The position numbers and the translations under genes were made by a program. Below, piece by piece: positions 48,401 to 60,299 of a stretch of 64,000 nucleotides of DNA (position 1 is the stretch's first letter; each line of letters opens with the position of its first letter). Source of the DNA: Carposina sasakii (Eukaryota; Arthropoda; Insecta; Lepidoptera; Carposinidae); contig CP053153.1 in NCBI GenBank assembly GCA_014607495.2, positions 9,982,001-10,046,000 of the forward strand, written 5' to 3'. The notes under the pieces were generated by a model. That model was not told the DNA's origin. It ran no database searches and saw only the letters and a list, made by a program, of their open reading frames with translations.

Positions 48401-51400
48401 CCTATGTTATATTATATCTTACTCTATTTCAAATTATTGCGCATCAACTTCATTAAAATATAATCCAATGTGCGGTGAAAATGCCACATATAAAACCACT
48501 TAAGATCCTATAAGTCCGACGGACTTGTTTTAACGCAATAACCTAACTTTATTGAGGACCTTGAAGTTCCATTTATTTTTACGGGACTCGTGCAAGTCTC
48601 TGCCCTACATGGAACTTGCCACGGATTCTTAGCGCACAGGTGCACAACATCCTGTCGCAAGTCCTGTGAACCCGCTATAGGCGAACATCTGTGCGCCAAC
48701 ATTCATATTAACTCCAATATTATTTACATCTGTTATAAAACATGTTGTCCACATAGCTTCTAGAACATTATTTTGACTAAGATTAATTACAGTTATTGAC
48801 GATTACTCTAATAATGTCAGTTACAATCTAATTATACGTACTCATTAGACATAAACTTACTTTGTTTTCTACAATGTTGAAAATATTACATGCTTTTATT
48901 TTTATTTATTGCTACTTACATTCGTCACAAAGTTATATATTAGCATCAATTACAGTTAATAGCATATGACATCCTGCAATTTGCATCCACACTTCGCTGT
49001 ACAGCGTAAACATTTCAATAAACGAAGATGAAATGGCTGCACACTGGTGACCTGTTGATTCAGCCCATTTCCCTGTGAATGCGATTGTCGGTGCCATCAG
49101 TCGTTCGTTATAGGCCTCGCCGTCTGCGGCCGCCGTCGGAACGGAAGGAAGCAATTCCCAGTCCGATAACGGGAATTCAACTACCTGCCATTGCCAATTG
49201 AATGCAGTCTATACCATCAAGCTATGTATATAAAATCTTTTGAAATCAATTTGTATTATCGATGTTTCATATTCTACAGATACAAGCTTGCCAAAAGCAG
49301 TTTGGTGAGCTATCCAGAACTATTCAGCGAAGCATTTGCTCTTCTCGCATCGAGGAGTATGTTGATTGCATTCTCGATTTAGGACGAGATAAGCCTGTCG
49401 CTTGGCCTGGATCCTGCATATAAATGAAGTTACCTATATTTCATCAGGCTGAGAGCCCGAGAGGAGATTTACCGTGAAGCTGGCAATTAGCTGAAATTAA
49501 ACCGGCCTCGCGAACGTTAATAGCTCGTCGAATTGAATCCTATGCTCGACTGAGCTTTTAAATTATATTATGGCTATTTTAAAATGGACATCAATATACC
49601 TACATATGGGTATACTTACATATTGTCTACAATGTCTGTACATAAAAATGTACAAAACTTTGTGTTTTGTATACTTTTGTAGGTTTTTGTGCCAACTAAA
49701 GAAACATGCATCAGCTGCATCTCCTACTTGGGCATTCTTTCAGGCTATAAGCTAGCAAGTTGTCACTGATTACATGTATACCCGCTATGGTAACCATGGT
49801 TGTGGGATCTCCGTAACGATCCTGTGGCACAGAGAAAATAAAAATAAATTTAATTTAATTTGGGTCGCAAAACAACGATAGCTGTTAGCTATTATGACAG
49901 TAACTGCAATGAAGATAGATGCCTTCCCTGACATGTGCTATATACTCGTAATACTGTAACAACGCATCCACTTGATTGGAGAATGACGTGAATGTATTGA
50001 ATTAGAATAGCCACTTAGACGTTACACTTTTTCATTACTCCGACACTAAGGACGTATGTACAGAAGTAAATTCATACAAATGCAGGAATTCTTGGCGTGG
50101 GAATATTACGAAGAGGCCATTACCATGAATAATTTAATTAAATTCCCATTAATGTACCCACGGAATAAAGGCATATTGTATGTAATGCATTGAAACATTC
50201 CCTTTACTTATGTTATACTTATAAGAGATAGCTGCACTTTTGGAAACTATCGCCAAAATGATTCAGTGGTACTGACAAGTATTTATTTATAATAGGTGTA
50301 GGCAGTAGTAGCTCCACATCTATAGATATATTATTGTTTTAACGTTGTAAATGAATCTTAGAATAAGGAAATTTACAATGCAAATCCAACTATTCGTGAT
50401 TGTTTCAATGATAACAACATTGATTTATTCTCGCTTATTGTTATATCAATAGTTTATAGTTAATCTAATCAGTGCAGTTTTCGTTTATCTTATTATGTTA
50501 TATTGATTAAAGTACCTATAAATTCCCTAGTTAAGTTACAGTTCTTGATTTATTGGCATAAATTATTTATATTAGAATGTTTTAGTTATACAGGTGGCAT
50601 AGATGGGTATATGGTTGGGTTGGGTATATATTAGATACTACCGTTTAATAGGTACCCAGCCTATTTATATTTATAACACGTCGCTCGTGGAAAGTGCCGC
50701 TTTAATACGTTTATCAATTATGGAAAGTTATGAAATGACAATCTAACAATTTAAAGGTTTGACACGCGGCGTTTCTCTAGTTATGTGTTTCAGGCGCCAA
50801 AGTTCAACCTTTTCCTAAAAACTTTATCAATTCGCGTTTGCGCTATCTGATATCCCACATAATTAATTTACGTAGCGCTTATAGGTTTTGGATTACGTTG
50901 TTATCAATGAAGAGTAAATCGCCATATATGGTCAAATTTGCAAGTTTTGTGTATGACTGATAAGATTATTTAGTACTTAGTTTGCCATTCATCCACCCCG
51001 TGTTTGATGATTTCAACTGAAAACTTCGTTAGTAGGTGGTTATGTAATTTAGAAGTAATGATAAGGACTCATCCCAAAGAAGTGACACAATGCTATGACC
51101 GATCATGCCATGTATTAGATCTACCTTGTTCATCAGTACCTATCCATCAGTGGCATATCCTCATTGGTGAAAGATTAAATATAATATCTTGATGAGTATA
51201 TCATATTGTGGCTATATAAAGTATACCTAACTCCCGTAATGAGTGCTGATTGGGATGATTAGAACAATACATCGAAGATTTATAGTTGCGTCATTTATGT
51301 TATAATTTCTTTCCTGGTAAATATTATAGGTCCAAGACCAAATCGATATGAAATTGTGAAAAATAAAATAGAAGAAAAAAAATTGTAACTAGAGGGACTG

Positions 51401-54400
51401 TAGCCGGTTCATAGTTGGAACAATACTAATGAGGCCTTTGCCCAGGGCTAAGGCTGAGTTATAATGATGAATGTCCAGTTACAAGTCTAGGCTACATTTG
51501 TTTTCAACGATCCTATTTGCATTTTTCAGAGGGAAAAATGTGCTGAACCAGAAGAGTGAGCTAGAGAAGGCATTGTCAAAACACAAAGAGAAGCAGACAC
51601 TGAACCAAAACAAAGAGCAGAAGGAAGCGCCAGGTAATTATAATTTGTCTGGTATTCTACACTAATATTATAAAGAGGAAAACTTTGTTTGTTTGGTTGT
51701 AATGAATAGGCTCAAAAACTACTGGACCGATTTTAAAAATTCTTTCACCGTTAGAATCCTTATAGGACCTGGATGAACCTAGGCTATAAGAATTTCCCGA
51801 TATTCCCACGGGAAGGCGACAAACGGGAATTCTATATTTTTTACGAAAACCACTATACATATGAAGCTGAAATCGGGCATATATGTTCATTGGGGAGAGC
51901 AAGGGAGGACTAAAAACGGATTTCCCGAAATTCCCACGGGAAGGGGACAAACGGGAATTCATAATTTTTACGAAAACCGCTATACATATTAAGCTGAAAT
52001 TGGGCATAGATGTTCATTAGGGACTGCAAGTAAGCACTAAGGACGAATTTCCCGAAATTCCCACGGGAAGGGGGCCAACGGGAATTAATTATTTTTTATG
52101 AAAACGGTTACACATATGAATCTTAAGTTGGGCATATTTGTTTATTTGGGACCCCGAGGAAGCACTAGGAACGGATTTCTCGAAACTCCCACGGGAAGGG
52201 GACAAACGGGAATTCATTTTTTTACGACAAGCGCGATACATATGAATTCGAAATTAGACCTGTACGTTCATTAGGGACTGCGAGGGAGCGCTAAGAACGA
52301 ATTTCCCGAAATTCCCACGGGAAGGGGACTAACGGGAATTCAATTTTTTTACAAACAGTACATGTGAAGCTAAAATCGGAGACTGCGGGGAAGCACTAAG
52401 AATTGATTTCCCGAAATTCCCACGGGAAGGGACTGTCTGTGCGTTTGTGCACGCTAATCTCAGGAACGGCTTAACCGATTTCGGTGCAGTTTTCAGGAAT
52501 ATATTGTGACAGGTCCCACTTAACATATAGGCTACTTTTTATCCCGGGAAAATGTTTTTATCCCGGATAATTTCGACATTTTTTTTTCTGTAGTCCACGC
52601 GGACGGAGTCGCGGGCGTCCACTAGTTATAAATAAAGGGCAGATATTTTTATGCTTTCATCATCATATCCATCGTAGAGACTCTTAAGGTAAAGGTTCTT
52701 TAAAAATAATTCTGCAAACACCATTTATCGATTGGGAGAAGTTTGTTTACGATATCTTTAGGATTTTCGTAAGACGCAGTAAAACGATTAATTCTGGAGG
52801 TGACAAATTTTTTATAACATTACTAAAGCTTAAAGGAGAATATGGGCAGGTTTTAATAGTTAATAATGACAAAAGTCTTCCAAGTCACAAAATACATTTT
52901 GTTAGCTATTCCTATAATATTAAGTGTAGGTAATTTAAACTTCCGCAGAAAAATAATGGTAATAGGAGACATTAGAAACTTAGATTACACAAAACAAACA
53001 AAACTATATTTTTACTTGACCAAAATGGATCGCTTAATTTTCCTAATAGCTTTAGCAGCTACGAGTAGAATGGTATTAAAACATAAACTACGTAATTAGC
53101 ACTCACAAGAAATAAGTTCATTTGTTACGTAAACGTTAACGTAATTTATTATTATAAGTATGTAGTGGATAGTAAAAACTCAATTACCTACGCAACATTG
53201 GAAAATCGTTAAAAAATTATGAGTCCGCCAATTTTGCAACACAAATACCTATATAACACCTACGCGGACGCAGAATATTACTTTTGAGAACTCGTTTTGA
53301 GATTCTTAATGTTGTTTTTTGTCCGCATATTTTGACCCGGACCAAGGTATGGTCCGGTTTAGGGCTTTGTTGCACCTGCAGGGCGGACGTTCACCCTATA
53401 CGATAATTTGGAGTTCATGACTGTTTAGGCAGCACCGACAAATTCCTTCATGATACGGGAACAAATTTTGAGATGATTGAGACGTTTTTGGTTGATTTGG
53501 TATTGGATGACAAATTACATAATAGGCACCTACTTAATCTTGGTCTACATATTGATCTATTTCTATATGTTATACAGAGGCTTAGTGGTTGGTTAATGGT
53601 TAATCGTCTCCATGTCCTTGGCTGTATTGAGGCATGGTTATGGCTAAGTGATTAGTTCATATCTGACCCCAATATCGTGAAGTAACGTTAAAGTCGAACA
53701 AAAAACTTGTCAGCAAGGACAATAGGTCAATCTATCACCACACCGCACAGCGTGTATCGTCTCAAAAATTACGTAGTCACACTTACGATGCAGTTTTACG
53801 CAAATCGATAGGTAGTAGTACTAAATAAATAGTAATCAAATTATAATAAAAGCAACTGACCTAATATTTATAAATGCCTTTTGAAGGATAGATCATACCA
53901 GATTTAAGAGGCTTATATAGGCTTGTACACAGACCCAGCAGTGGGTAAAAGTGGATTAATTTATGAAAGGTATATTGAAAGATAATTAAATGATATACGA
54001 CTGAAATATGCGGTTGTAATTGAGTCGATATTTACGATAGGGTAACAATGAAAAAAATATCTGCAAAGATCAATCGAAAATTACATTAAATAAGTTTAAG
54101 GATTTTCTATTAAACTGTAGTATTAGATATTTCTAAGAATATGAAGTCGTATTTAGGTATTCATAGTACATTGTAACTACGTCTTGACATAAAGTTAACG
54201 TCAGTTTTCTCTAATTACAACGTTATTGCAAAGGTTGATGCAAAGAGAAACTACCGCAGACTTCCCGACTGATATATTGGCAGGGAAATTATGGCCAGTG
54301 ATAAAACTCTTACCGCTGTTTTGCATATTGTAAACTAGACAGTTGAGACCGCCGGCTTCTTTCACTAGCTTTGCACCTTGTATAATATACGTATTTGGCC

Positions 54401-55069
54401 ATTTAAAGTGGTTAGACGTCATTGTAATTCACTTTATTACAATATAATACCTATATACTTAGGTACGATAGTTTTAAATACTTATACATAAAAAGATTTG
54501 ATTGTGTGACTGACCACTCTGTCATTCAGTCTCACTTTTAAAACATTTCATTGATTCTATAGGTACATAATAATGAAGTTAAGGGGTGACTAAATTTATG
54601 TACATAATATTATACTGTACGCGAAATAGTACACGTATAAGTGGTCTACCCCTCTGTCACCATTGCGTAATTTTCAAGTAGGTAATGTGTTGGACTAAAA
54701 GTTCACTAGCATTTGGCCTCAATTCTACCTACCTGTTAGATTAGTTTGCAGTATAGAACTTAGCTGTATCTGCTTTAGATTGAAAATTGATCAAGAAAAC
54801 TTCAAATATAAAGATCTGAAAACAACAATGTACACAATGATTGGTGTAACAAATGAATATGTGAATAATGTGAGGAATTAAAAACAGAATATTCAAAGGT
54901 ATGCCTACTTTTTTCAGAATTGGAGCGTGCCATAGCAGAAAGAGCCCGCCGCTTAGAGCAGGCTGAACAAAATGCCGAAGAATCAGATCCAGGTACCAAC
55001 CCCACTTTACAAGAAGTGCGCGCACGGCTTCGACACACGCCCGCCCCAGCCGCTGCGTCTGCGCATTGA
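45413..55069 (+). CDS. FAM107-family protein (DUF1151), three exons
   Basis: The exons are 45413-45531, 51530-51633 and 54918-55069, with canonical sites (donors GTAAGT and GTAATT; acceptors TTTTTCAG and TTTTTTCAG). Phases 2 and 1 join to 375 nt and a 124-residue protein, close to the 131-144 residues of vertebrate FAM107B/A. Matching family blocks in order are LITPRRLANPCLDS, MDLHRELLFNQRIGKN, SELEKALSKHKEKQTLNQNK, then ELERAIAERARRLEQ and a short C-terminal TLQEVRARLRH. The charged centre is predicted coiled coil. Vertebrate members bind actin and affect the cytoskeleton and stress responses; the same role here is inference. Upstream in-frame codons are open but lack ATG, so the first ATG was chosen. 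No poly(A) signal is obvious just downstream. Confidence 0.88.
47043..47258 (-). pseudogene. Relic frame with an AERARRFRERRKAN segment
   Basis: This short minus-strand frame contains MSGAERARRFRERRKANLAS, an Arg-rich start motif seen in many insect element-related proteins. The rest is unrecognised. It lies between inverted ACGTGAAACGTCT blocks and is probably a remnant of a DNA element rather than a gene. Confidence 0.35.
49708..49822. repeat. Dispersed repeat shared with 19123-19263
   Basis: Same order of shared blocks (GCTGCATCTC, GGCATTCT, ATAAGCTAGCAA, TTGTCACTGAT, CCCGCTATG) in direct orientation. Confidence 0.65.
51656..52625 (+). mobile_element. Chimeric Helitron with internal tandem array
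   Basis: The 5' part (TCTACACTAATATTATAAAG...) is typical of lepidopteran Helitrons. The centre is a tandem array. The last 190 bp or so, from CTGTCTGTGCGTTTGTGC to CTAG^T at 52622-52625, match family A. The exact 5' end is approximate. It sits about 22 bp after the donor of FAM107-like exon 2. Confidence 0.8.
51790..52440 (+). repeat. 127-bp tandem repeat, six units
   Basis: The marker CCCACGGG recurs at 51805, 51933, 52060, 52188, 52314 and 52419, giving spacings of 128, 127, 128, 126 and 105 bp. Each unit holds TTTCCCGAAATTCCCACGGG and ACGGGAATT, which form an imperfect palindrome. The last unit is shortened. Confidence 0.92.
52626..54917. other. Remainder of FAM107-like intron 2
   Basis: AT-rich, with no recognised exon or element. 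Confidence 0.45.
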
Positions 55070-58000
55070 GATACGTACCTTATTCTGTTTATAATTAATG
55101 GTTTAATTTTATTGTAATAATACAGATAGTCCCTAAATCTATTCGTGCAAGAGTTTTGAGATTGATTCAGAGATTGAGAAATGGTTATCGTAAAACTGTA
55201 GACATAAAAAACTTAAAGCATTGAAAACTATTTTGAGAACTCATAAGCTTTTAAAAGGAAAGAACGCAGTTATCTTATCAATGAATGATAACAGAAATCG
55301 GAAATAATAAGACGTCAACTAATATCGGAATTTTTAACGAATAGAATTTAGGGAAATGAGTAGGTTCGGAAGTGGATTATAATATTGCGACCGTAGAAAA
55401 ATCCAAAGATTTATCTAGAGATTGATCCTAAGATGACAATGAAATCTGAGATTATGTGAAATATCTCACAAGATCGGTTTCTGAAACTGGCTGCTAATCA
55501 ATTTCCGTTGTTATCTGTAAAAATATCCTTCAACTTAAATTCCGTGCCGGCGAGTACCTATTTGAGAGGTGCCTGTGACGCGTACTATTTTGACTTCGCT
55601 TTTAAAGGTGCCGCTACATAACATTTGCGTCTTTTGTTAACTCTCCTATTTGTATTTTAGGGTCAGTCCCAAAGTTTTCAATTTCTACATCTTCATACAA
55701 ATATAAACAAAAGCATAGATATTATTATTAGAAGTAGTACATACATATTGTAAAATATGTAAAATTAGTAAAACCCAAAAATAATTGCAGAAACAATCTT
55801 ATCGTATTCCGACTAAAGTTTTACTCATACTTGTATATAAAACCATGCACACGCACTATATTTACATAACAAGATAACAGAAATCGGAAATATTTACACA
55901 AGAAAATAAGCTTTTCCCACCGAATCTCAACTAATTATTTAGTGTTGCAATCTTTGAGCAATTTCCCCAATATCGAATTTCGTTATCTGTTCTCAAAAAT
56001 TGAACTATACATATAAAAACGAAGTTACGCCAAATCATAATACCTATAAATATTTACCACAGAATTTAGTAAATATAAGGAAACACATACTATTCTATTT
56101 TTATTTATGGTTTCTATTGTGATGTCATCGAGAGTATTCAAAGCCTTTCACTCAAACAATTGAATATCCAATATATTTTACTTATTCTGACTATTGAAGA
56201 AATATTATTACATATTGCGACGAGTTATGTATTCAATATACTTAGCGTAGAAAAATCTTTAGTATTCTTAGCATTATGGAAATATTTGACATTTTTATTT
56301 ATGACGGCCAATTTCAAAGTTACAACATCTTTGTCTTTTGTCTAGCTATTGAATTCTTATTATTAAACAAAAGAGTGATCCTAATTGATTTTGACTTAGA
56401 TTTAAATGATTCTTATTATTGAACAATAGAGTCTGCTTATCAGCTGCTTACCTAAACCATAGACCTAGAAACAAGTCTTATGTGAAATATCTCACAAGAT
56501 ACGAAGTACATATAATAGTTTGAAACTGAAGATGCAAAGTGTAAAATGAGATGTTCACAGTAACTAGCCCGAAAAGAAAAACTTAGGGCTCGGCCCGGCC
56601 GCCTATTGTTCGGCGACGACGCACAGGCGCGCCAAGCGGCACCGCTAGATAGTCCGAGGACGCGCATACGTATACAGCGGCATGGCTGAATGTTTGCTTG
56701 CACGCTTATTGGCGTCACGCGGCACTAGGCGTTGAACTCTTATGTCGTGGCATGCTAAGAAAAACAGCTGGCAGCGAATGTGTTAAGTGCACATGGTATT
56801 GTTATTTCCAAGATTATTTGAAGTCAATAAAAATGTAGTTGCTCTGTCTTCTATATTAATTTAAGGTACGTATTGATTAATTATAAAGTTCTTCACAAGT
56901 ATTTATTGAGAAAAGTTAATGGTATTTGAAATTATATCTACAAGTAATAGTAGATACCTTCAGACAAGATAATGCTTAATTAATATTGTCATTAGTAAAA
57001 CAGTAAAACATTCTTCCATAGGTATTTCTTCAAATATAGTAGACTATTTTCTATAATATACACTTATTACTTAATACAGATAAGTATATACAGAAATAAG
57101 AGAATCTCGTTATATCATACTTTTTAATACATTCATTGGCAATAACGTAGAAGTAGATTGTAAATTCAAAACGACGAGCGACATCTATTGGTTACCGGGA
57201 GGAAATATAAGCGCCATCTACTGCTATGACGCTAAACTTGGAAACAGATTGCGCTTCAACTTTATGGGATTTTAAAAAGTGTATGAGATAGGTTTTGGAT
57301 TGGAATAAAAAGTGTTCGTTGGCCAAGTGTGTTGTGTGAATGCTAATGCTTTGCTTTCGCAAAGCTAGATATATTCGTTATTGATTAGTTTTTGTATAGG
57401 TATTGGTAGCTTTAATTCTTTTGTCATCGAAAAGTCACTGAAAGTGTCACAAAGTATCATTTTGATCAAGTTCATGTATGTTGTTTTCATTGGAATTTTT
57501 TGTACTTTTAATACTTAATTAATTATATATTTTTATAAATACTTGAAATTTTGTTTCAAAATCGATTAATTTATATATAATTACGTATCTACCTATTTAT
57601 ATCTATTGTATCGAACAATTGACTGATGAATCGACTGTGTGGTTAATGAATAAGGGTAAACGTCGACTTCAACAAGAGAAAACAAATATTTTTCTAAACT
57701 TTTTAACGTCGCAATACTTACGTGTGGTAGGATTCATGTAAACGTTTATTGTTCTTGTTATACCGTCATAATTCTTGTCTTGTCTATCAACTAGTAGTAG
57801 AGATGTTCGTAGATTTAAATAGTTGTAGAGGTTGGAAAAATACTGAACACGATAATAAAAAGTACTATCTACTTTTTAGTTGGCCAAACCGCGAAAAAAG
57901 GTCATTTTCAGAAGTTCAACACACTTGTATCTTTGTTGTGGTTGATATGAAAAATATAAATAGTGCACCATTACAAAATTATTCTTTTTAGTAATTTTTA

Positions 58001-60216
58001 CATTCTATACAAAAAAAAAAACTCTTGTATCTACATATTTTATAGAGAGTAGATAGATGTTGGCAATTATAGAGAAAGTGTATGATGATTAGACTATAAC
58101 GTATAATATTTTATTGAGATACAATAAGTATCTTATGAAGAAGTGTGAATGAGAGTAACCCTTAAGATATCCATATTTACTATATTTTAAACGTTGGCTC
58201 CACAATCAAATGGTTTTATTTGAGCCAGATCGGTTTGTCCAAAAAAAATTTTGATACGTAAAATTACTGCGTGAACCATTCCTGGCAATTGATATTTCCT
58301 TAAAACTTGGACAAACCGAGTTAGTTTATCTAGTGATCCTAATGTAAAGCCAATTAGACAAGTAGACATTAAACATAGTCTTCATAATATTGATATAGAT
58401 TAAATTCAATACCCAAACAAGCACCAATAGTTGACCATTACGTATAATTCGAAGTGTTCATTGAAGTGATAGATGAAAAATATTTTTATATATTTATCGA
58501 TGTAATAACTGTAGACGTTCTCTTACTACTTACATAGTCTTGTCTATCCACATGTTTATTATTCTTCTTCTAGTTTTTTTTATGAAGTTCAAAGGACATT
58601 GATGTGGTAAACGGTGGCTTTGTTCTAATTAGCGCTTGATTTATATGTGTTTAAACTTTTTGAAAATTTTAAATAATGCAAATTATCTAACGTCAATATC
58701 GAGGTTCTGCCCCAGAATTAATTTGTTTATTACAAACTAATAGCCTAAGGGCGTAGTAACACAATACCATATAGAATCGTGTTTTTGTGTAAGAGCTCTA
58801 AGTAAGACCCTGATTCCAATCAATTCTTTATCAAATTGTTTCAGAGATTTTTTTTCCATAATGCTCGTCAACAAAAGAAAATATGAATCTCTACCTTTAC
58901 CTACCTAATGTATACCACCGGAACATTATAAATCATTCACTCTACCTACAATTATTTCAAATCTATAATTTTGTCTCCATTGTGCCTATTTGTAAAGTTG
59001 TTATTTACTTTCAGAGTATTAATTATTTATGGTATAAAATATATTATTATATAGGAAGACGATTCTCATACCAAATGTACTAGGTAGAAATTCATTCCAC
59101 TTGTTATTCTTTCACTTCTTGCAATTCTTTTTGTTTAGGTATGTATGTTGTGTTAGAAATAAGTCAAGTAGTACGATCCACTTTAAAGATAGCTTCTTTG
59201 GTTGATAAAAATATATTTTGCCCGACTCTGTAGCTACTGGGTTTAACCAATCCGGGTTGAACCTAGAATTAACATCATACCTAAGTTGGACATGTTTCGC
59301 CAAAATTGAACTCAAGACCATGTGTCATTTGTAAACAAATGTAGAGTTTAGTCTTTAAAGTGATTATGGTGATTTGATTCTTATTTGTGTTTGTTAAGTT
59401 GTATGTTAGTACAAAAAAATTTCTTCTTGTGTTAAGTGTTACGGTTCAGCTTACAAAGCTATCGTATTGTGGCCATTTGAGTTCGATGTTTGTCAATGAA
59501 GTAGTTTTAAGTCATTATTACCCTTTGTAATTAATTTCAACGATTGATACTGTATCAGAATTCAATAATTTAAGTAAATAAAAGTGTTTTAGGAAAAAAA
59601 TGAGTTTTATTTTTTCTTCTTTTCATACTTCATTGAAATCAGCCAATAGATTTGAGTTCTGATCAATTAAACTTTTAAGCATTCGTACTTTAACGTTATA
59701 TAACACCTTCACGTTATATTTAAAATAGAGAAAGAAAGAGGAAGTTAATTTTGAACCTAAACTGTGACATATACCTATATAGTTTGAATATGAACAAATA
59801 ACGTTAGGTCTACCAGTAGGCAATTTGAGTTCTAACCATCATATTTTTAAGTACAAAAACACATGAATTGAATAGTCTACCTACCTATTCCAACAATGTC
59901 TATTATTTAAACTTTATTACCAAGCCATAACATAATTATTCGAGTAATTAATTCAAAACCGGTAGGATATCTGCAAATGACGGAAGGCACGCTTTGATAC
60001 GAGACACGAGAAATCTATTACAAATTCTTACGATATACCGCGGCAAATTATTAGAATACATTGAACTTAGTATTATCGAATAATTGACCAGAGAAAATTG
60101 TCGTGTTCTTCAAGCGTGAACGCTTTCGTTTTCATAGGACAGGCGGCCGTCACGTCTGCAGTGGTGGTCAGGCGTCCACCACCCCCGGCTCCTCGCTCCA
60201 CTCTAGATACCCCGTG
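55070..60216. other. 5-kb intergenic stretch
   Basis: No gene is supported. Two exact copies of a 23-nt near-palindrome lie at 55452-55474 and 56478-56500. A GC-rich block occupies 56580-56730, and a CTCF-like motif lies at 57209-57223. AATAAA motifs occur near 59575 but have no gene to attach to. Confidence 0.45.
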
Positions 60217-60223
60217 TTCAGTT
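60217..60223 (+). promoter_or_regulatory. Candidate initiator TTCAGTT of the secreted-protein gene
   Basis: It matches the arthropod initiator TCAGT, 80 bp before the start codon and in a GC-richer leader. No TATA box is clear. A 10-codon upstream frame starts at ATG 60262. Confidence 0.4.
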
Positions 60224-60299
60224 GCACCTCGGATTCCAGCTAACAGTCACGCTCTGAGACAATGCATATAGCGCGCCGCTCCTTGCACCAGTGATCACC

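Larger units (their letters stand above)
45532..51529. other. FAM107-like intron 1 (6 kb)
   Basis: It contains a lone MITE arm (46790-46818), a bracketed GC-rich segment (46955-47685, described among the findings), the dispersed repeat at 49708-49822 and several unrecognised short frames. No additional exon of this gene could be identified. Confidence 0.5.

Noticed and set aside
48508..49154. Two minus-strand frames of 64 and 73 codons
   Set aside because: No recognisable motif and no convincing splice sites in a long intron. Probably chance.
51790..52440. CRISPR array
   Set aside because: Units are long, diverged tandem repeats without unique spacers, inside a eukaryotic Helitron.
51657..52526. 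Minus-strand frames of 65-116 codons
   Set aside because: They arise from the 127-bp tandem repeat and the Helitron 3' module. Repeated peptides mirror the DNA repeat.
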